64,000 nucleotides of DNA from Burkholderiaceae bacterium (lineage in GTDB: Bacteria > Pseudomonadota > Gammaproteobacteria > Burkholderiales > Burkholderiaceae_C): NCBI GenBank assembly GCA_004299095.1, contig SCQQ01000074.1:1-64000 (forward strand), read 5' to 3'. This document shows, one piece after another, positions 29,321 to 40,567 of this stretch. The notes beneath the pieces are model-generated. The model was not told where the DNA came from. It worked only from the letters and a program-made list of their open reading frames with translations, and made no database searches. The stretch's first letter is position 1. Each line of letters begins with the position of its first letter. A program made the translations under genes and the position numbers.

Positions 29321-30055
29321 TTACCCGCGCTGCCGGCGTGCTTCATACAAACACACGCCGCTGGCAACGGAGACGTTCAGGCTTTCCACTGCGCCGTGCA
29401 TGGGAATGCGCAGCAGTTGATCGCAGGTCTTGCGCGTCAGTTGCCGCAAGCCGCTGCCCTCGGCACCCAGCACCAGCGCCAGCGCGCCTTTCAGGTCGGC
29501 GGCGTAGAGCGTGGCGTCGGCATCGTCGCTGGCGCCGGCGATCCAGATGGCGCGCTCCTTCAGTTCGCCCAGCGTGCGCGCCAGATTGGTCACCATGAAA
29601 TACGGCACGGTGTCGGCCGCGCCGCTGGCCGCCTTGGCGGCGACAGCGTTGATGCCCGCGGCGCGGTCGCGTGGCGCGATCACGGCGTGCGCGCCAGCGC
29701 CGTCGGCCGCACGCAGGCAAGCGCCCAGATTGTGCGGGTCGGTCACGCCGTCCAGCACCAGCAGCAGCGGCGGCTCGATCAAGCCGTCCAGCAAGTCGTC
29801 GAGCGAATGCTCCATCGGCCTGGGCTGCACGCGCGCCACCACGCCTTGGTGGCGTTGCGAGCCGGCCAGATGCGAGAGCCGGGCCGCGTCGGCCTGGATC
29901 GGCCGCACGCCAGCCAACTGGGCGCGCGCCAGGAACTGGCGCATGCGCGCATCGTGGCGCGCCGGGTCCACGTACAGTTCGACGATGGATTGCGGCGCGA
30001 TTTTCAGGCGCACGTCCAACGCGTGGAAACCGAAAAGGACCTGGAGTGACGGCAT
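29321..30055 (-). CDS. rlmB: 23S rRNA (guanosine-2'-O-)-methyltransferase RlmB
   Basis: SPOUT-class enzyme that methylates the ribose of G2251 in the peptidyl-transferase centre (E. coli numbering). 244 residues. An N-terminal L30e-like substrate domain (1-75) is followed by the trefoil-knot motifs: LDGVTDPHNLGACLRAADGAG, VLGAEGSGLRQLTRKTCD, and IPMHGAVESLNVSVASGVCL. ATG 30055 (MPSLQVLFGF) matches the family N-terminus; longer upstream frames are noise. It diverges from mnmH across 185 bases. Confidence 0.95.
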   Translation of the reverse strand: MPSLQVLFGFHALDVRLKIAPQSIVELYVDPARHDARMRQFLARAQLAGVRPIQADAARLSHLAGSQRHQGVVARVQPRPMEHSLDDLLDGLIEPPLLLVLDGVTDPHNLGACLRAADGAGAHAVIAPRDRAAGINAVAAKAASGAADTVPYFMVTNLARTLGELKERAIWIAGASDDADATLYAADLKGALALVLGAEGSGLRQLTRKTCDQLLRIPMHGAVESLNVSVASGVCLYEARRQRG

Positions 30056-30240
30056 GGGGCCGATTATCGACTCGGCCCATGTCCGCGCCCCTCTTGCGCT
30101 CCGTGGCGCGGCGCCTGCGCAAGGGCGAAAGACGTTCGGTATCCGCGTTCCGCGCCATCGGCGTGCGGCGGCGGTTTCCGGATCGAAGCCGCGGTTGGCG
30201 AAAATGTCCCGATGAACTCCCGAACCATCGCGCGCTGACC

Positions 30241-31407
30241 GTGCTAGACCCCCAAGCTTCCACACCCCGATCTGGCAAGGCGACACGGGCCGCCAGTCCA
30301 CCCCTCGACATCAACGTGCGCCGCGTGGCGGCCACGGACGCGTTGCAGCGGTTGGATGGGTTCGACGCCGTGATCGACACGCGCAGCGAAAGCGAATACG
30401 CACTCGACCATCTCCCGGGCGCGCTGAATTGGCCCAGCCTGCGCGATGCCGAACGCGCCCGCGTTGGCACGCTGTACGCGCAAGTGAGCCCGTTCGACGC
30501 ACGCAAACTGGGCGCCGCCCTGGTGGCACGCAACGTGGCGCAATTCATCGAACAGGAACTGGCGGACACGCCGCGCACCTGGCGGCCGCTGCTCTATTGC
30601 TGGCGCGGCGGCCAGCGCAGCCGCTCGTTCGCGCACATCCTGGGTCAGATCGGCTTCCGCGTGCAGGTGGTCGAGGGCGGCTACAAGGCGCTGCGTGCCG
30701 CGCTGCTGGCCGATCTCCCCGAACAGGCGACGCGCCTCAGCTATCGCGTGTTGTGCGGGCCTACCGGCTCCGGCAAGACGAGGCTCCTCGGTGCGCTGGC
30801 GCAGGCCGGCGGGCAAACACTCGACCTGGAAGCGCTGGCGTGTCACCGTGCGTCGGTGCTGGGCTCCATTCCTGGCCAGCCGCAGCCGACGCAAAAGCAC
30901 TTTGAAATGCAGCTCTGGGACACGCTGCGCAAGCTGGACCCCACACGCCCCGTTTTCGCCGAAGCCGAAAGCAAGAAGGTGGGTGACCTGACGTTGCCGG
31001 AAGCGCTGATCCAAACCCTGCGCGCCAGTCCCTGTTTACGGGTCGATCTGGCCGACCGGGAACGCGTGGCATTGCTGATGGAAGATTACCCGCAGTTCGT
31101 GAACGACCCTGAGTTGTTCTGCGAACGCCTGGATGCCTTGGTCAGTTTGCTCGGTCATGCCATGATCGGGCGCTGGCAAGAGCTGGCGCGCGACGGGCAG
31201 ACCGCCCAAGTGGTGCAGGAATTGCTGGAACAGCATTACGACCCCGGTTACGCGAGTTCCACTCGGCGCAATTTCAGCCACTTTGCCGATGCGCGCGTGA
31301 TCACGCTCGCGGACCGGGGCGCCGCAGCTTTGGCGCGTGCAGCCAGGGACATCCTGGCGCACGCCAGCGGCGCAGCGGATTCCCTTGCTGCGCCACCCGG
31401 CCGCTGA
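30241..31407 (+). CDS. mnmH: tRNA 2-selenouridine synthase
   Basis: Converts 2-thiouridine to 2-selenouridine at the wobble base of Lys, Glu and Gln tRNAs, using selenophosphate. 388 residues from GTG 30241. An N-terminal rhodanese domain holds the catalytic C120 in LLYCWRGGQRSRS, followed by a P-loop GPTGSGKT (173-180) and the C-terminal SelU-type segment ending STRRNFSHFAD. No ATG occurs near the homologous start and the frame is open for 190 codons upstream, so the exact start is uncertain. Neither selD nor other selenium genes lie in the window. It converges on metC. Confidence 0.92.
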   Translation: MLDPQASTPRSGKATRAASPPLDINVRRVAATDALQRLDGFDAVIDTRSESEYALDHLPGALNWPSLRDAERARVGTLYAQVSPFDARKLGAALVARNVAQFIEQELADTPRTWRPLLYCWRGGQRSRSFAHILGQIGFRVQVVEGGYKALRAALLADLPEQATRLSYRVLCGPTGSGKTRLLGALAQAGGQTLDLEALACHRASVLGSIPGQPQPTQKHFEMQLWDTLRKLDPTRPVFAEAESKKVGDLTLPEALIQTLRASPCLRVDLADRERVALLMEDYPQFVNDPELFCERLDALVSLLGHAMIGRWQELARDGQTAQVVQELLEQHYDPGYASSTRRNFSHFADARVITLADRGAAALARAARDILAHASGAADSLAAPPGR

Positions 31408-31425
31408 CGGCGACCGCGATTCGGT

Positions 31426-32640
31426 TCAACGCGGCAACGCGCGCGCCAGCGCCTGCGCCAGGTCGGCCTGCAAATCCGCCTCGGCTTCCAGCCCGGCGAC
31501 CAGCCGCACCACGGTGCCATGCCGGATGTGTTCGGGCCAGCCGCGGCGCATGCTGGCCAGATCGTAGGGAACCACCAGACTCTCCGGGCCGCCCCAGCTA
31601 TAGCCCAGCTTGAAGAACTGCAGCGCATCGCAGAACGCGTCCACCTGCGCGGACGGGTAGCGTGCATCGACCACCACGCTGAAAATGCCGGCCGCCGCGC
31701 CCTGTCCGCGCGCATCGGCCGCGCCGCACACCTGCTGCCAGTGCGCGTGCCCCGGCGCACCCGGCAGCGCCGGATGCAGCACTTGCACGAACTGGGGTTG
31801 CGCGGCACACCAGCGGGCCAGGGCGCGTGCCGTGTGGTCCTGATGGCCGTAACGCAGCGCCAGGCTCGGCAGCGAGCGCAACACGGCCTCGGCATCGTTG
31901 GCGCCGATGTTGATCCCCAGGCGCATATGGCAGAGCTGGATTTTCCGGTGCAACGCCGGATCGCGCGTCACCACGCTGCCCATGAGAACGTCACCGCCGC
32001 CGCTCGGGTACTTGGTGATGGCGTGCGCCGCCACGTCCACGGCCAGCCCTTTGCCATCCAGGTCGAACGCATCGAACGCCAAGCCCGCAGCCCACGTGGT
32101 ATCCAGCGCGCACGTCACGTTCTGCCGGTGGCACAGGCGCATCTGTCCGATCAAATCGGGAAATTCCATCGTGACCGAGCCCGGCGCCTCCAGCCAAACC
32201 AATTTGGTGCGCGAGCTCATGCGCGCGGCCAAGTCGTCCACGCTCACCGGGTCGTAATACTGATGCGTCACACCCCAGCCCACCAGTTCGCCTTCGGCCA
32301 GCGCCTTGTTCGGGCCATACACGTTATCCGGCAGCAACACCTCGTCGCCCGACTTGAGCAGCGCCAGATCCACCAGCGCCAGCGCGGCCAGGCCGCTGGG
32401 CGCCAGCACGCAATGCAGCCCGCCTTCCAGCGTGGCCAGGCGTTCTTCCAGCGCGTAGGTGGTGGGCGTTCCGTGCAGGCCGTAGGTGTAGCTGGACTTG
32501 TCCGTCCACTGGCGCGAACGCAGCGCGGCCACGTTGGGAAAAATGACAGTGGACGCCTTGAACACGCCCGCTTGGGGTGCGGCGAAACCCTCAGGCGGTT
32601 GGTAGGGGTGGTGAATGAGAACGGTGGTCTTGTCAGTCAT
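31426..32640 (-). CDS. metC: Cystathionine beta-lyase
   Basis: PLP enzyme of the Cys/Met-metabolism family; cleaves cystathionine to homocysteine, pyruvate and ammonia in methionine synthesis. 404 residues. The PLP lysine is in AHAITKYPSGGGDVLMG; the family usually has a Gly-His-Ser-Asp at the second half, here Gly-Gly-Gly-Asp. Other marks: YTYGLHGTPTTYALE near the N-terminus and VRLVAGLEAEADLQADL at the C-terminus, the conserved glutamate-rich end. ATG 32640 fits family length. It converges on mnmH, 18 bases apart. Confidence 0.9.
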   Translation of the reverse strand: MTDKTTVLIHHPYQPPEGFAAPQAGVFKASTVIFPNVAALRSRQWTDKSSYTYGLHGTPTTYALEERLATLEGGLHCVLAPSGLAALALVDLALLKSGDEVLLPDNVYGPNKALAEGELVGWGVTHQYYDPVSVDDLAARMSSRTKLVWLEAPGSVTMEFPDLIGQMRLCHRQNVTCALDTTWAAGLAFDAFDLDGKGLAVDVAAHAITKYPSGGGDVLMGSVVTRDPALHRKIQLCHMRLGINIGANDAEAVLRSLPSLALRYGHQDHTARALARWCAAQPQFVQVLHPALPGAPGHAHWQQVCGAADARGQGAAAGIFSVVVDARYPSAQVDAFCDALQFFKLGYSWGGPESLVVPYDLASMRRGWPEHIRHGTVVRLVAGLEAEADLQADLAQALARALPR

Positions 32641-32852
32641 GCAGGGATGGTATTGCAGTTCCGGCACCCTACTCGGCGCGATCCAGCCACCCTGTCGCAA
32701 TCAACGGTTTTTCGTACCCGCAAGACGAGAAAGCCGGCGTTCCGTTCTCAGATGCGATAGGACTGAGCACCCACGGATCCGCAATTTGCGACGTCGGGTG
32801 CGTTGACTTTGCGAGCCGATCGACGCCACTGGCAGCCGCCAGTATCCGCCGC

Positions 32853-33377
32853 TCAAATCGCCCACTTGGCGAGCAGCTTCTCGGGCGGCAGCGCCTCGTA
32901 GTTCTCGAACGGCTGATGAATCCACGGATTGGTGGGCAACTGCTCGGCGACGTAATCCACCGTGAAGCTCGACGAGCCCTTGGCCCAGATCACCGCCGTG
33001 CGCAGCTCGGTGATGGGCTTGTAGCTGGTGCGCAGGCGCTCCACCACGGCGTCCAGCGTGACCCCGGTATCGGCCAGGTCGTCGACCAGCAGCACCTTGC
33101 CGGCAATTTGCCCCTGGGGCGTGGTGATGTAGTGGGCAATGTCGAGATGCCCCTGGATCTTGCCGCCTTCGGAGCGGTAGCTGCTGGTCGACATGATGGC
33201 CAGAGGCACATCGAAAATTCGGCTCAGGATGTCGCCCGGCCGCATGCCGCCGCGGGCCAGGCACAGGATGGTGTCGAATTCCCAGCCTGACTGGTGGATT
33301 TTGATGGCCAGCTTTTCGATCAGGTGGTGGTAGTCGTCATAGCTCACGTACAGATGTTTGCCGTCTGGGGTCAGCAT
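32853..33377 (-). CDS. Purine phosphoribosyltransferase (xanthine/hypoxanthine type)
   Basis: 174 residues, type I phosphoribosyltransferase fold. The PRPP-binding motif VLLVDDLADTGVTL is complete, and an earlier CLARGGMRPGDIL segment supplies the pyrophosphate loop. Close to the Gpt/Hpt-like proteins found beside purA in Burkholderiales. It probably salvages hypoxanthine, guanine or xanthine to the nucleotide; base preference is not visible. It follows purA by 61 bases on the same strand, consistent with joint purine metabolism. Confidence 0.88.
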   Translation of the reverse strand: MLTPDGKHLYVSYDDYHHLIEKLAIKIHQSGWEFDTILCLARGGMRPGDILSRIFDVPLAIMSTSSYRSEGGKIQGHLDIAHYITTPQGQIAGKVLLVDDLADTGVTLDAVVERLRTSYKPITELRTAVIWAKGSSSFTVDYVAEQLPTNPWIHQPFENYEALPPEKLLAKWAI

Positions 33378-33438
33378 GGGGGAACGCTCCTCGGTCGACG
33401 TTCAATGAACAAATCACACGGTACCGCCGCGCGAGCAC

Positions 33439-34866
<1,428 letters not shown>

Positions 34867-34886
34867 CTACCGTCAACCGCCCGGTT

Positions 34887-36065
34887 TCACGTGGCCGGTT
34901 CCAGCGCCACCACGTCCCAATGCGCGCCCGATCCGACCAGTTCGCGATCGAAATCGTATTCACCCGCGCCGCGCACTTCGTCGGCATCCATGCGCACCAC
35001 GGTCTCGCCCCGCCGCCGCAATGCCGCAATGGCGTCGTTGAGCGCGGGCGCATCGGCCCAGGGTGCACGGATGGCGGCGCGGCGCGGCGTGGGCCGCAGA
35101 ACGCCCGCCAGATACTTGAGATCCAACGTAAAGCCCGCAGCCGGCCGGCCGCCGTCCTGCTGTCCGCCAAACGCCGCGCCCACGCCGTCGTAGCGGCCAC
35201 CGCGCAACAGCGCGTTGCCCACGCCTGCCGCATAGACCGCAAAGCGCGGGCCGGTGTAGTAATCCCAGCCGCGCGCATCCGCCAGGTCGAACGTGACACG
35301 GATGCCGCCTCCGCCCAGATGGCGCGAGAGCCATTGCAAATCATCGAGCGCGACCGAGACCCCTGCGACCTCGCCCAGCTTCTTGCGCGCGGCGTCAAGC
35401 ACTTCGGCGCCGCCGTACAAGTCGACCAGCGCCATCAGGTGTTCGACTATCGACTTGCCGAGTCCGGTGCACGCCGCGTGCAGCGCCACCGCATCCTTCA
35501 CCACCAAAGCGCGATGAATGGCCGCGCGCCGGACCTCGCCGGGGTCCACCTCGGCCAGCAAGGCCGAGACGATGCGCGCGTCAGCCAGATCGACCACGCA
35601 TTCGGTCACGCCGGCAGCACGCAGGCAATCCAGCGCCAGCTTGAGAACCTCGAGATCGGCGCGGCGCCCTTTCTCGCCGTAGATCTCGGCACCCAATTGC
35701 AGCAGCTCGCGCGTGGCCTGGGCGCGTTCCGGCCGGGTGTGCAGCACCGGCCCGCAATAGCACAGCCGGGTGACGCCGGGACGCCTGAGAAAGTGGGTGT
35801 CGATGCGCGCGACCTGGGGCGTGGTGTCGGCCCGCACGCCAAGCGTTCGCCCGGAGAGTTGATCGACCAGCTTGAACGTCTGCAGCCCCAGCGCCTCGCC
35901 GGTGCCGGTCAGCAGCGATTCCAGATGCTCGACCAACGGCGGAATGACGAGCTCGTAACCGTAGCCACGTGCCGTGTCGAGCAGGCGTGTGCGCAATTCT
36001 TCGATATGGCGCGCCTCGGGCGGCAGAACGTCGGCAATGTAGTCCGGCAGGAGCCAAGGGGACAT
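34887..36065 (-). CDS. hisZ: ATP phosphoribosyltransferase regulatory subunit HisZ
   Basis: 392 residues, a histidyl-tRNA-synthetase-like fold without aminoacylation function. HisZ activates the short form of HisG in the first step of histidine synthesis. HisRS-like motifs are visible: [25 protein letters not shown] (motif 2 region) and [12 protein letters not shown] with [18 protein letters not shown], but the C-terminal anticodon-binding domain is missing, which separates it from HisS. ATG 36065 matches the family start ([18 protein letters not shown]). No hisG is in the window. Confidence 0.94.
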   Translation of the reverse strand: MSPWLLPDYIADVLPPEARHIEELRTRLLDTARGYGYELVIPPLVEHLESLLTGTGEALGLQTFKLVDQLSGRTLGVRADTTPQVARIDTHFLRRPGVTRLCYCGPVLHTRPERAQATRELLQLGAEIYGEKGRRADLEVLKLALDCLRAAGVTECVVDLADARIVSALLAEVDPGEVRRAAIHRALVVKDAVALHAACTGLGKSIVEHLMALVDLYGGAEVLDAARKKLGEVAGVSVALDDLQWLSRHLGGGGIRVTFDLADARGWDYYTGPRFAVYAAGVGNALLRGGRYDGVGAAFGGQQDGGRPAAGFTLDLKYLAGVLRPTPRRAAIRAPWADAPALNDAIAALRRRGETVVRMDADEVRGAGEYDFDRELVGSGAHWDVVALEPAT

Positions 36066-36150
36066 GGGATGAAGCGCGCGAACTCGTGGGAAAGGGACGA
36101 TTCTACTCAGCGACCCGCGATCGCCCGTCGGCATGCAGGTCAGGGATTGC

Positions 36151-36336
36151 TCAAGTCGCCAACCAGAGAAGAAGGAGTCCCAGCGCGGCGCTGACGAGGC
36201 CGTAGAAGCGGATTTGCCCGTCCTTCAAACTGAGGAGTTGCGCCATCACGCGGCGCCACGCAGCCGGCACGAGCAGCGGCAGTGCACCTTCCAGGATCAA
36301 CGCCGCACCGAATGCGGCCCAAAGCAGATCACTCAT
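36151..36336 (-). CDS. DUF2065 small membrane protein (YjeT-like)
   Basis: 61 residues with two hydrophobic segments (about 2-22 and 42-60) flanking a short polar loop, [20 protein letters not shown]. This is the DUF2065/YjeT family, encoded just after hflC in many beta- and gammaproteobacteria, as here (144 bases after hflC). Function is unknown; conservation of position suggests involvement with the HflKC-FtsH membrane quality-control complex. ATG 36336 is chosen because upstream residues are polar and not family-like. Confidence 0.85.
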   Translation of the reverse strand: MSDLLWAAFGAALILEGALPLLVPAAWRRVMAQLLSLKDGQIRFYGLVSAALGLLLLWLAT

Positions 36337-36480
36337 GGCATCGAGAAAGTCAGCCCGGCCGCGCCCTTCGGACGTGCCATTGATACGCCTGCCCAAGGTC
36401 GAGGTGCGCCGTCAGCACGTCCCGTGGATCCAGCGCAGGCGCGCGGTCGATCTCAAGCGCGAAAAACGAATGGCGCCAAT

Positions 36481-37377
36481 TCAGCGCGCCGGCGCCGGTG
36501 TGAAGCCTTTGCGGAAATCATTGAAGAACTGCGACGAGGCCGGATCAACCACCAGGAAGTCGCCTTTTTTCCCGATGCTTTCCTTGTATGCCCCCAAGCT
36601 GCGGTAGAACTCGGCGAACTGCGGATCCTGATTGAACGCATCGGCGTAAATCTGATTCGCTTGCGCGTCCCCTTTCCCACGGACCTCCTGCGCCGCCCGA
36701 TAGGCATCCGCCACGATCACTTCGCGCTGGCGATCGGCATCTGCGCGAATCTTTTCGCCATCGGCCACCCCGGTCGAACGCAGTTCGTTCGCCACGCGCT
36801 GGCGCTCGGCCTGCATGCGCTTGTAAACCGACTCGGTAATCGATGCGACGTAATCGGCGCGCGTGATGCGCACGTCGACCACTTCAATACCCCACGGCTT
36901 GCTGCCATTGATGGCCTTGGTGACGTCGCTTTTCACGTCCGCCATGAGCGAATCACGCTGCCGCGCGATGATTTCGCCCACGGTTCGGCGATTGATTTCG
37001 TCCTGCACGGCGTTGCGCATCACGCGATCGAGCTGTTGTGCCCCGGCGTCGCTGTCCAGGCCGACGTTGCGGATGTATTCCAGCGGGTCGGTAATGTGCC
37101 AGCGCACGAACCACTCGATCACGATGCGCTGCTTCTCCGCCGTCAGGAGCGGCTCGATATCGCGGCTTTCCAGCGTGAGCAGCCGCTTGTCGAGATAGGT
37201 CACGTTCTGGAATGGCGGCGGGAACTTGAAATACAGCCCCGGCTGCGTGATCACGCGTTGCACTTCGCCAAACTGATTGACGACGCCGAACTGGCGCTGG
37301 TCCACCACGAACATGGTGGAATTCAGGATCGCCAGAAGGATGACGATCGTCGCTCCGATAAATCCAATTCTGTTCAT
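36481..37377 (-). CDS. hflC: HflC, SPFH-domain regulator of the FtsH protease
   Basis: 298 residues. One N-terminal membrane anchor (about 4-25) precedes an SPFH/prohibitin domain (about 25-190; VDQRQFGVVNQFGEV, GLYFKFPPPFQNV) and a coiled-coil region rich in Arg/Glu/Ala. With HflK it forms a large periplasm-facing cage around FtsH and limits its access to membrane substrates. ATG 37377 lies 18 bases after the hflK stop. The C-terminal tail after residue 270 ends PAPAR. Confidence 0.96.
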   Translation of the reverse strand: MNRIGFIGATIVILLAILNSTMFVVDQRQFGVVNQFGEVQRVITQPGLYFKFPPPFQNVTYLDKRLLTLESRDIEPLLTAEKQRIVIEWFVRWHITDPLEYIRNVGLDSDAGAQQLDRVMRNAVQDEINRRTVGEIIARQRDSLMADVKSDVTKAINGSKPWGIEVVDVRITRADYVASITESVYKRMQAERQRVANELRSTGVADGEKIRADADRQREVIVADAYRAAQEVRGKGDAQANQIYADAFNQDPQFAEFYRSLGAYKESIGKKGDFLVVDPASSQFFNDFRKGFTPAPAR

Positions 37378-37395
37378 TGCAGTCGCTGCTTTCAA

Positions 37396-38793
37396 TCAAC
37401 GAAAGTCGCTAAAGCGGGTGCGCGAGTCGGAGCGGCTGCGGCCGCTGCCGGCGGTGCTGTCGGTGTCGGTCGTCGGCTTGGTCGGCACCGAACTGGGCGT
37501 TGCCGGCGTCTCGGTGTCGGGCTTGGTCGATTTGGCGCTGCCCGCGCCTTCGCCTGCGGCGGCCATCAGCTTGTCGAGCGGCAGGTACAGCAAATTGCCG
37601 CCGGCCCGGCTGTCGATGATGATCTTGTTTACGCCGCTGTAGATGTTCTGCATGGCGTCGATGTACATGCGGTCACGCGTGACCTTGGGCGCCTTTTCAT
37701 ACTGGGGCAGGATCGACAGGAAGCGCTGCGAATCACCTTGCGCCTGTGCCACCACCCGCGCCCGATAGCCTTCTGCCTCTTGCGTGAGGCGTGCGGCGGT
37801 TCCCTTGGCGCGCGGCACCACGTTGTTGGCGTACGCCTGTGCCTCGTTCTTGGTGCGTTCGGCCTCCTGACCCGCCTTGAGCACGTCGTCAAATGCATCC
37901 TGCACTTGTTCCGGAGGCCGCGTACCGCCCTGCTGCATGTTGACGGCCACCACGTCGATGCCGACCTTGTAGCGGTCCAGAATCGACTGCATCAAATTGC
38001 GAATGCGCGGCGCAATCTGGTCGCGCCCTTCGGCCAAGGCGGTGTCCATCGTCATCTTGCCGACCACTTCGCGCACCGCGCTTTCGGCCACCTGAACCAC
38101 AGCGGTGTCGGGATCCTTGGTGTCGAACAGGTAATCGCGCGCGTTGTTGAGCCGATACTGCACCGAAAACTTGGCTTCGATGATGTTTTCGTCTTCGGTC
38201 AACATGCCCGATTCGCGCAGGCCGGTGTTCTTGATCACGCTGTCACCCCCCACGTCGACGGATCGGATCTGCGAGAAATGCACGATCTCGTCGCGCTGTA
38301 TCGGATAGGGCATGCGCCAGTTCAAGCCGGGGGTGCGGACACCATCGAACTTGCCGAACGTGGTGACCACGGCGCGATCGCCTTCGCGCACCATGAAGAA
38401 GCCCGACGCCAGCCACAGCGCAATGACCGCGGCCACGACCAGTGCAATGATCCTGGGCGCGTTTTTCATGTCGGGATAAAACCCGCCATGACCGCCGCCG
38501 CCACCGACCGGACCTCCGCCGCCGCGCCTGCTGCCGCGGTTCTGCCCCAGCAGGCGGCCGAGCTTGCGGTTGAAATCGCGCCACAGTTCGTCCAGGTCGG
38601 GAGGCCCCTGATGCGAGCCCGAAGGTTGCGTTGGTGTCGGATTTTGCGGGCGCTGCTCGGGCTCCGAGGGCTTTGCGTCCGGCGGCTCCCCGGCGCCGTC
38701 CGGGCGATCGTTCTGCTCCAGATGCCAATCACCCAGTCCCGTGGCCGATGCAGGGGCACCCCTCAGTCGCCGCGACCAGTTAAAGCGGTTCAT
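37396..38793 (-). CDS. hflK: HflK, SPFH-domain regulator of the FtsH protease
   Basis: 465 residues. A Pro/Gly-rich cytoplasmic N-terminus (1-95, with a glycine-rich run near 80-95) leads to one membrane segment (IIALVVAAVIALWLASGFFMV), then the SPFH domain beginning REGDRAVVTTFGKFDG and a long coiled coil. The C-terminal ~45 residues are Thr/Ser/Pro-rich. Partner of HflC, immediately downstream. Two adjacent ATG codons (38796 and 38793) are possible starts. It follows hflX by 45 bases on the same strand. Confidence 0.96.
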   Translation of the reverse strand: MNRFNWSRRLRGAPASATGLGDWHLEQNDRPDGAGEPPDAKPSEPEQRPQNPTPTQPSGSHQGPPDLDELWRDFNRKLGRLLGQNRGSRRGGGGPVGGGGGHGGFYPDMKNAPRIIALVVAAVIALWLASGFFMVREGDRAVVTTFGKFDGVRTPGLNWRMPYPIQRDEIVHFSQIRSVDVGGDSVIKNTGLRESGMLTEDENIIEAKFSVQYRLNNARDYLFDTKDPDTAVVQVAESAVREVVGKMTMDTALAEGRDQIAPRIRNLMQSILDRYKVGIDVVAVNMQQGGTRPPEQVQDAFDDVLKAGQEAERTKNEAQAYANNVVPRAKGTAARLTQEAEGYRARVVAQAQGDSQRFLSILPQYEKAPKVTRDRMYIDAMQNIYSGVNKIIIDSRAGGNLLYLPLDKLMAAAGEGAGSAKSTKPDTETPATPSSVPTKPTTDTDSTAGSGRSRSDSRTRFSDFR

Positions 38794-38838
38794 CATTCGT
38801 TCGATTCTCAACACTGCAAGCGCCGATTGTGCCCAAAC

Positions 38839-40014
38839 TCAGGCGGCGCCTTCGAAACCCGCCTCGGGATGGACCGGGTCCGCGCGGGGTGATGTGGCAC
38901 GCGCGGCCAAGGCCGCACGCAGAAGCGGCACGCCCTCGCCCGTAATCGCGCTCAGGAATACGCGCGGCACCACGCGGCGCTCCAATTCGACCTGGTCCTG
39001 AAGAAGCCGTGGCCGGCGCGCCTCCGGTAACGTGTCCAGCTTGTTGAACACCAGTATTTGTGGGATGTCCGCTGCACCAATCTCGCCCAGAACCCGCATC
39101 ACTTCCTGGGTTTGCTGCGACCACTGGGTGCTGGCTGCATCGACCACGTGCAGCAGCAAGTCCGCATCCACGGCCTCTTGCAGCGTCGCCTCGAACGCCT
39201 GCACCAGCGTGTGCGGCAAATCGCGGATGAATCCGACGGTGTCCGACAACGCCACCGAACGTTCGGCCGATTCCAGGTAAAGCTGCCGGGTGGTCGTATC
39301 GAGCGTGGCAAACAACTGATCCGCGGTGTAAGTCCCGGCCTTGACCAGTGCATTGAACAGCGTGGATTTGCCGGCGTTGGTGTAGCCCACCAGCGCCACA
39401 CGGAAAACGCCGCGGCGCAAGCGCTGCTGGCGCTGCGTTTGGTGCTGGCGCTTGACCTTGACCAAGCGCTGCTTGGTGCGCTTGATCGCGTCGCCGATCA
39501 TGCGACGGTCGAGTTCGATCTGGGTCTCGCCGGGTCCGCCGCGCATGCCGATGCCGCCGCTTTGCCGTTCGAGGTGCGACCAGCGGCGCACCAGGCGCGT
39601 GCTGAGGTATTGCAGGCGCGCCAATTCAACCTGAAGCTTGCCCTCGTGGCTGCGCGCGCGTTGCGCAAAAATCTGCAGGATCAGGAAGACGCGGTCGTTC
39701 ACCGGCAGGCCGATCTCGCGCTCCAGGTTGCGCTGCTGAACCGGCGAAAGCGCCTGGTCGAACAGCACTTCACTCGCGCCCTTGTCCAGCGCCAGCGCCT
39801 TGATCTCGTCGACTTTGCCGCGACCCACGAAAAACGCCGCGTCGGGCGCCTTGCGCTTGCAGGTCAAGCGAACCACCGGCCGCAGTCCTGCGGTCAGCGC
39901 AAGTTGCGCCAGTTCGTCCAGCTCGTGGTCGAACGTGGGCTGCGCAAAATCGACGCCAACCAGAACGGTTGCCGGCGTCAGCACCTGTGCCGCTGCGTGC
40001 AATGAAGAATTCAA
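38839..40014 (-). CDS. hflX: GTPase HflX
   Basis: Ribosome-associated GTPase that splits stalled or heat-damaged ribosomes. N-terminal HflX domain (glycine-rich GGIGMRGGPGETQIELDRR) followed by G motifs: G1 GYTNAGKST, G3 DTVGFIRDLP and G4 NKLDT. No ATG or GTG occurs near the homologous beginning except a GTG at 39984; I give TTG 40014 (391 residues) as a provisional start. The frame is open upstream into hfq, ending at 40131, and the extension is not family-like. It follows hfq by at most 79 bases. Confidence 0.9.
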   Translation of the reverse strand: MNSSLHAAAQVLTPATVLVGVDFAQPTFDHELDELAQLALTAGLRPVVRLTCKRKAPDAAFFVGRGKVDEIKALALDKGASEVLFDQALSPVQQRNLEREIGLPVNDRVFLILQIFAQRARSHEGKLQVELARLQYLSTRLVRRWSHLERQSGGIGMRGGPGETQIELDRRMIGDAIKRTKQRLVKVKRQHQTQRQQRLRRGVFRVALVGYTNAGKSTLFNALVKAGTYTADQLFATLDTTTRQLYLESAERSVALSDTVGFIRDLPHTLVQAFEATLQEAVDADLLLHVVDAASTQWSQQTQEVMRVLGEIGAADIPQILVFNKLDTLPEARRPRLLQDQVELERRVVPRVFLSAITGEGVPLLRAALAARATSPRADPVHPEAGFEGAA

Positions 40015-40093
40015 AGATGTCGCGCTTGCGACCCGGCAGCCGGCGCTGACGCGCGAGCCACGCCAGATCGGCCGCGCGGCGCCCGCAACGCCA

Positions 40094-40351
40094 TTACTCG
40101 GCTTCCGCTTCAGGCGCAGGCTCGCCCGCAAGCGCCGCGAAATTCACCGGTCGTCCAGGGACGACCGTCGAGATCGCATGCTTGTAGACCATTTGCGTCA
40201 CGGTATTGCGCAACAGCACGACGTACTGATCGAACGACTCGACCTGTCCCTGGAGCTTGATGCCATTGACCAGATAAATCGACACCGGAATGTGTTCACG
40301 CCGCAGCGTGTTCAAAAACGGGTCTTGTAGAAGCTGCCCTTTGTTGCTCAC
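40094..40351 (-). CDS. hfq: RNA chaperone Hfq
   Basis: 85-residue Sm-like protein that matches small RNAs to their mRNA targets. The sequence from [19 protein letters not shown] through Sm1 ([20 protein letters not shown]) and Sm2 (KHAISTV) is near-canonical, with Q8, D9 and F42/Y25-type RNA-contact residues present. The start is GTG 40351, with GGAG seven bases upstream; no ATG is available. The Glu-rich C-terminal tail (EPAPEAEAE) is short. First gene of hfq-hflX-hflK-hflC, downstream of tRNA-Asn and its terminator. Confidence 0.98.
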   Translation of the reverse strand: MSNKGQLLQDPFLNTLRREHIPVSIYLVNGIKLQGQVESFDQYVVLLRNTVTQMVYKHAISTVVPGRPVNFAALAGEPAPEAEAE

Positions 40352-40567
40352 GATATTCTCCGTGTTCGAGTGAGAGAAGAAGAGATGAAGCCGTCCGCGT
40401 ATCTCGGGGCAACCCGCAGGTTTGCAAGAGATTGCACCGAAATCGGTGGAGACGGAAATCGCACCACTCGTTGATCGGCGACGCCGCCGAATCGTTCCGC
40501 TCGCAGTGCCCGGCTGAGTCCCGTCACGATGGTCGGCCTCGCAAATCCAGGACTGGATGGATCCCCC

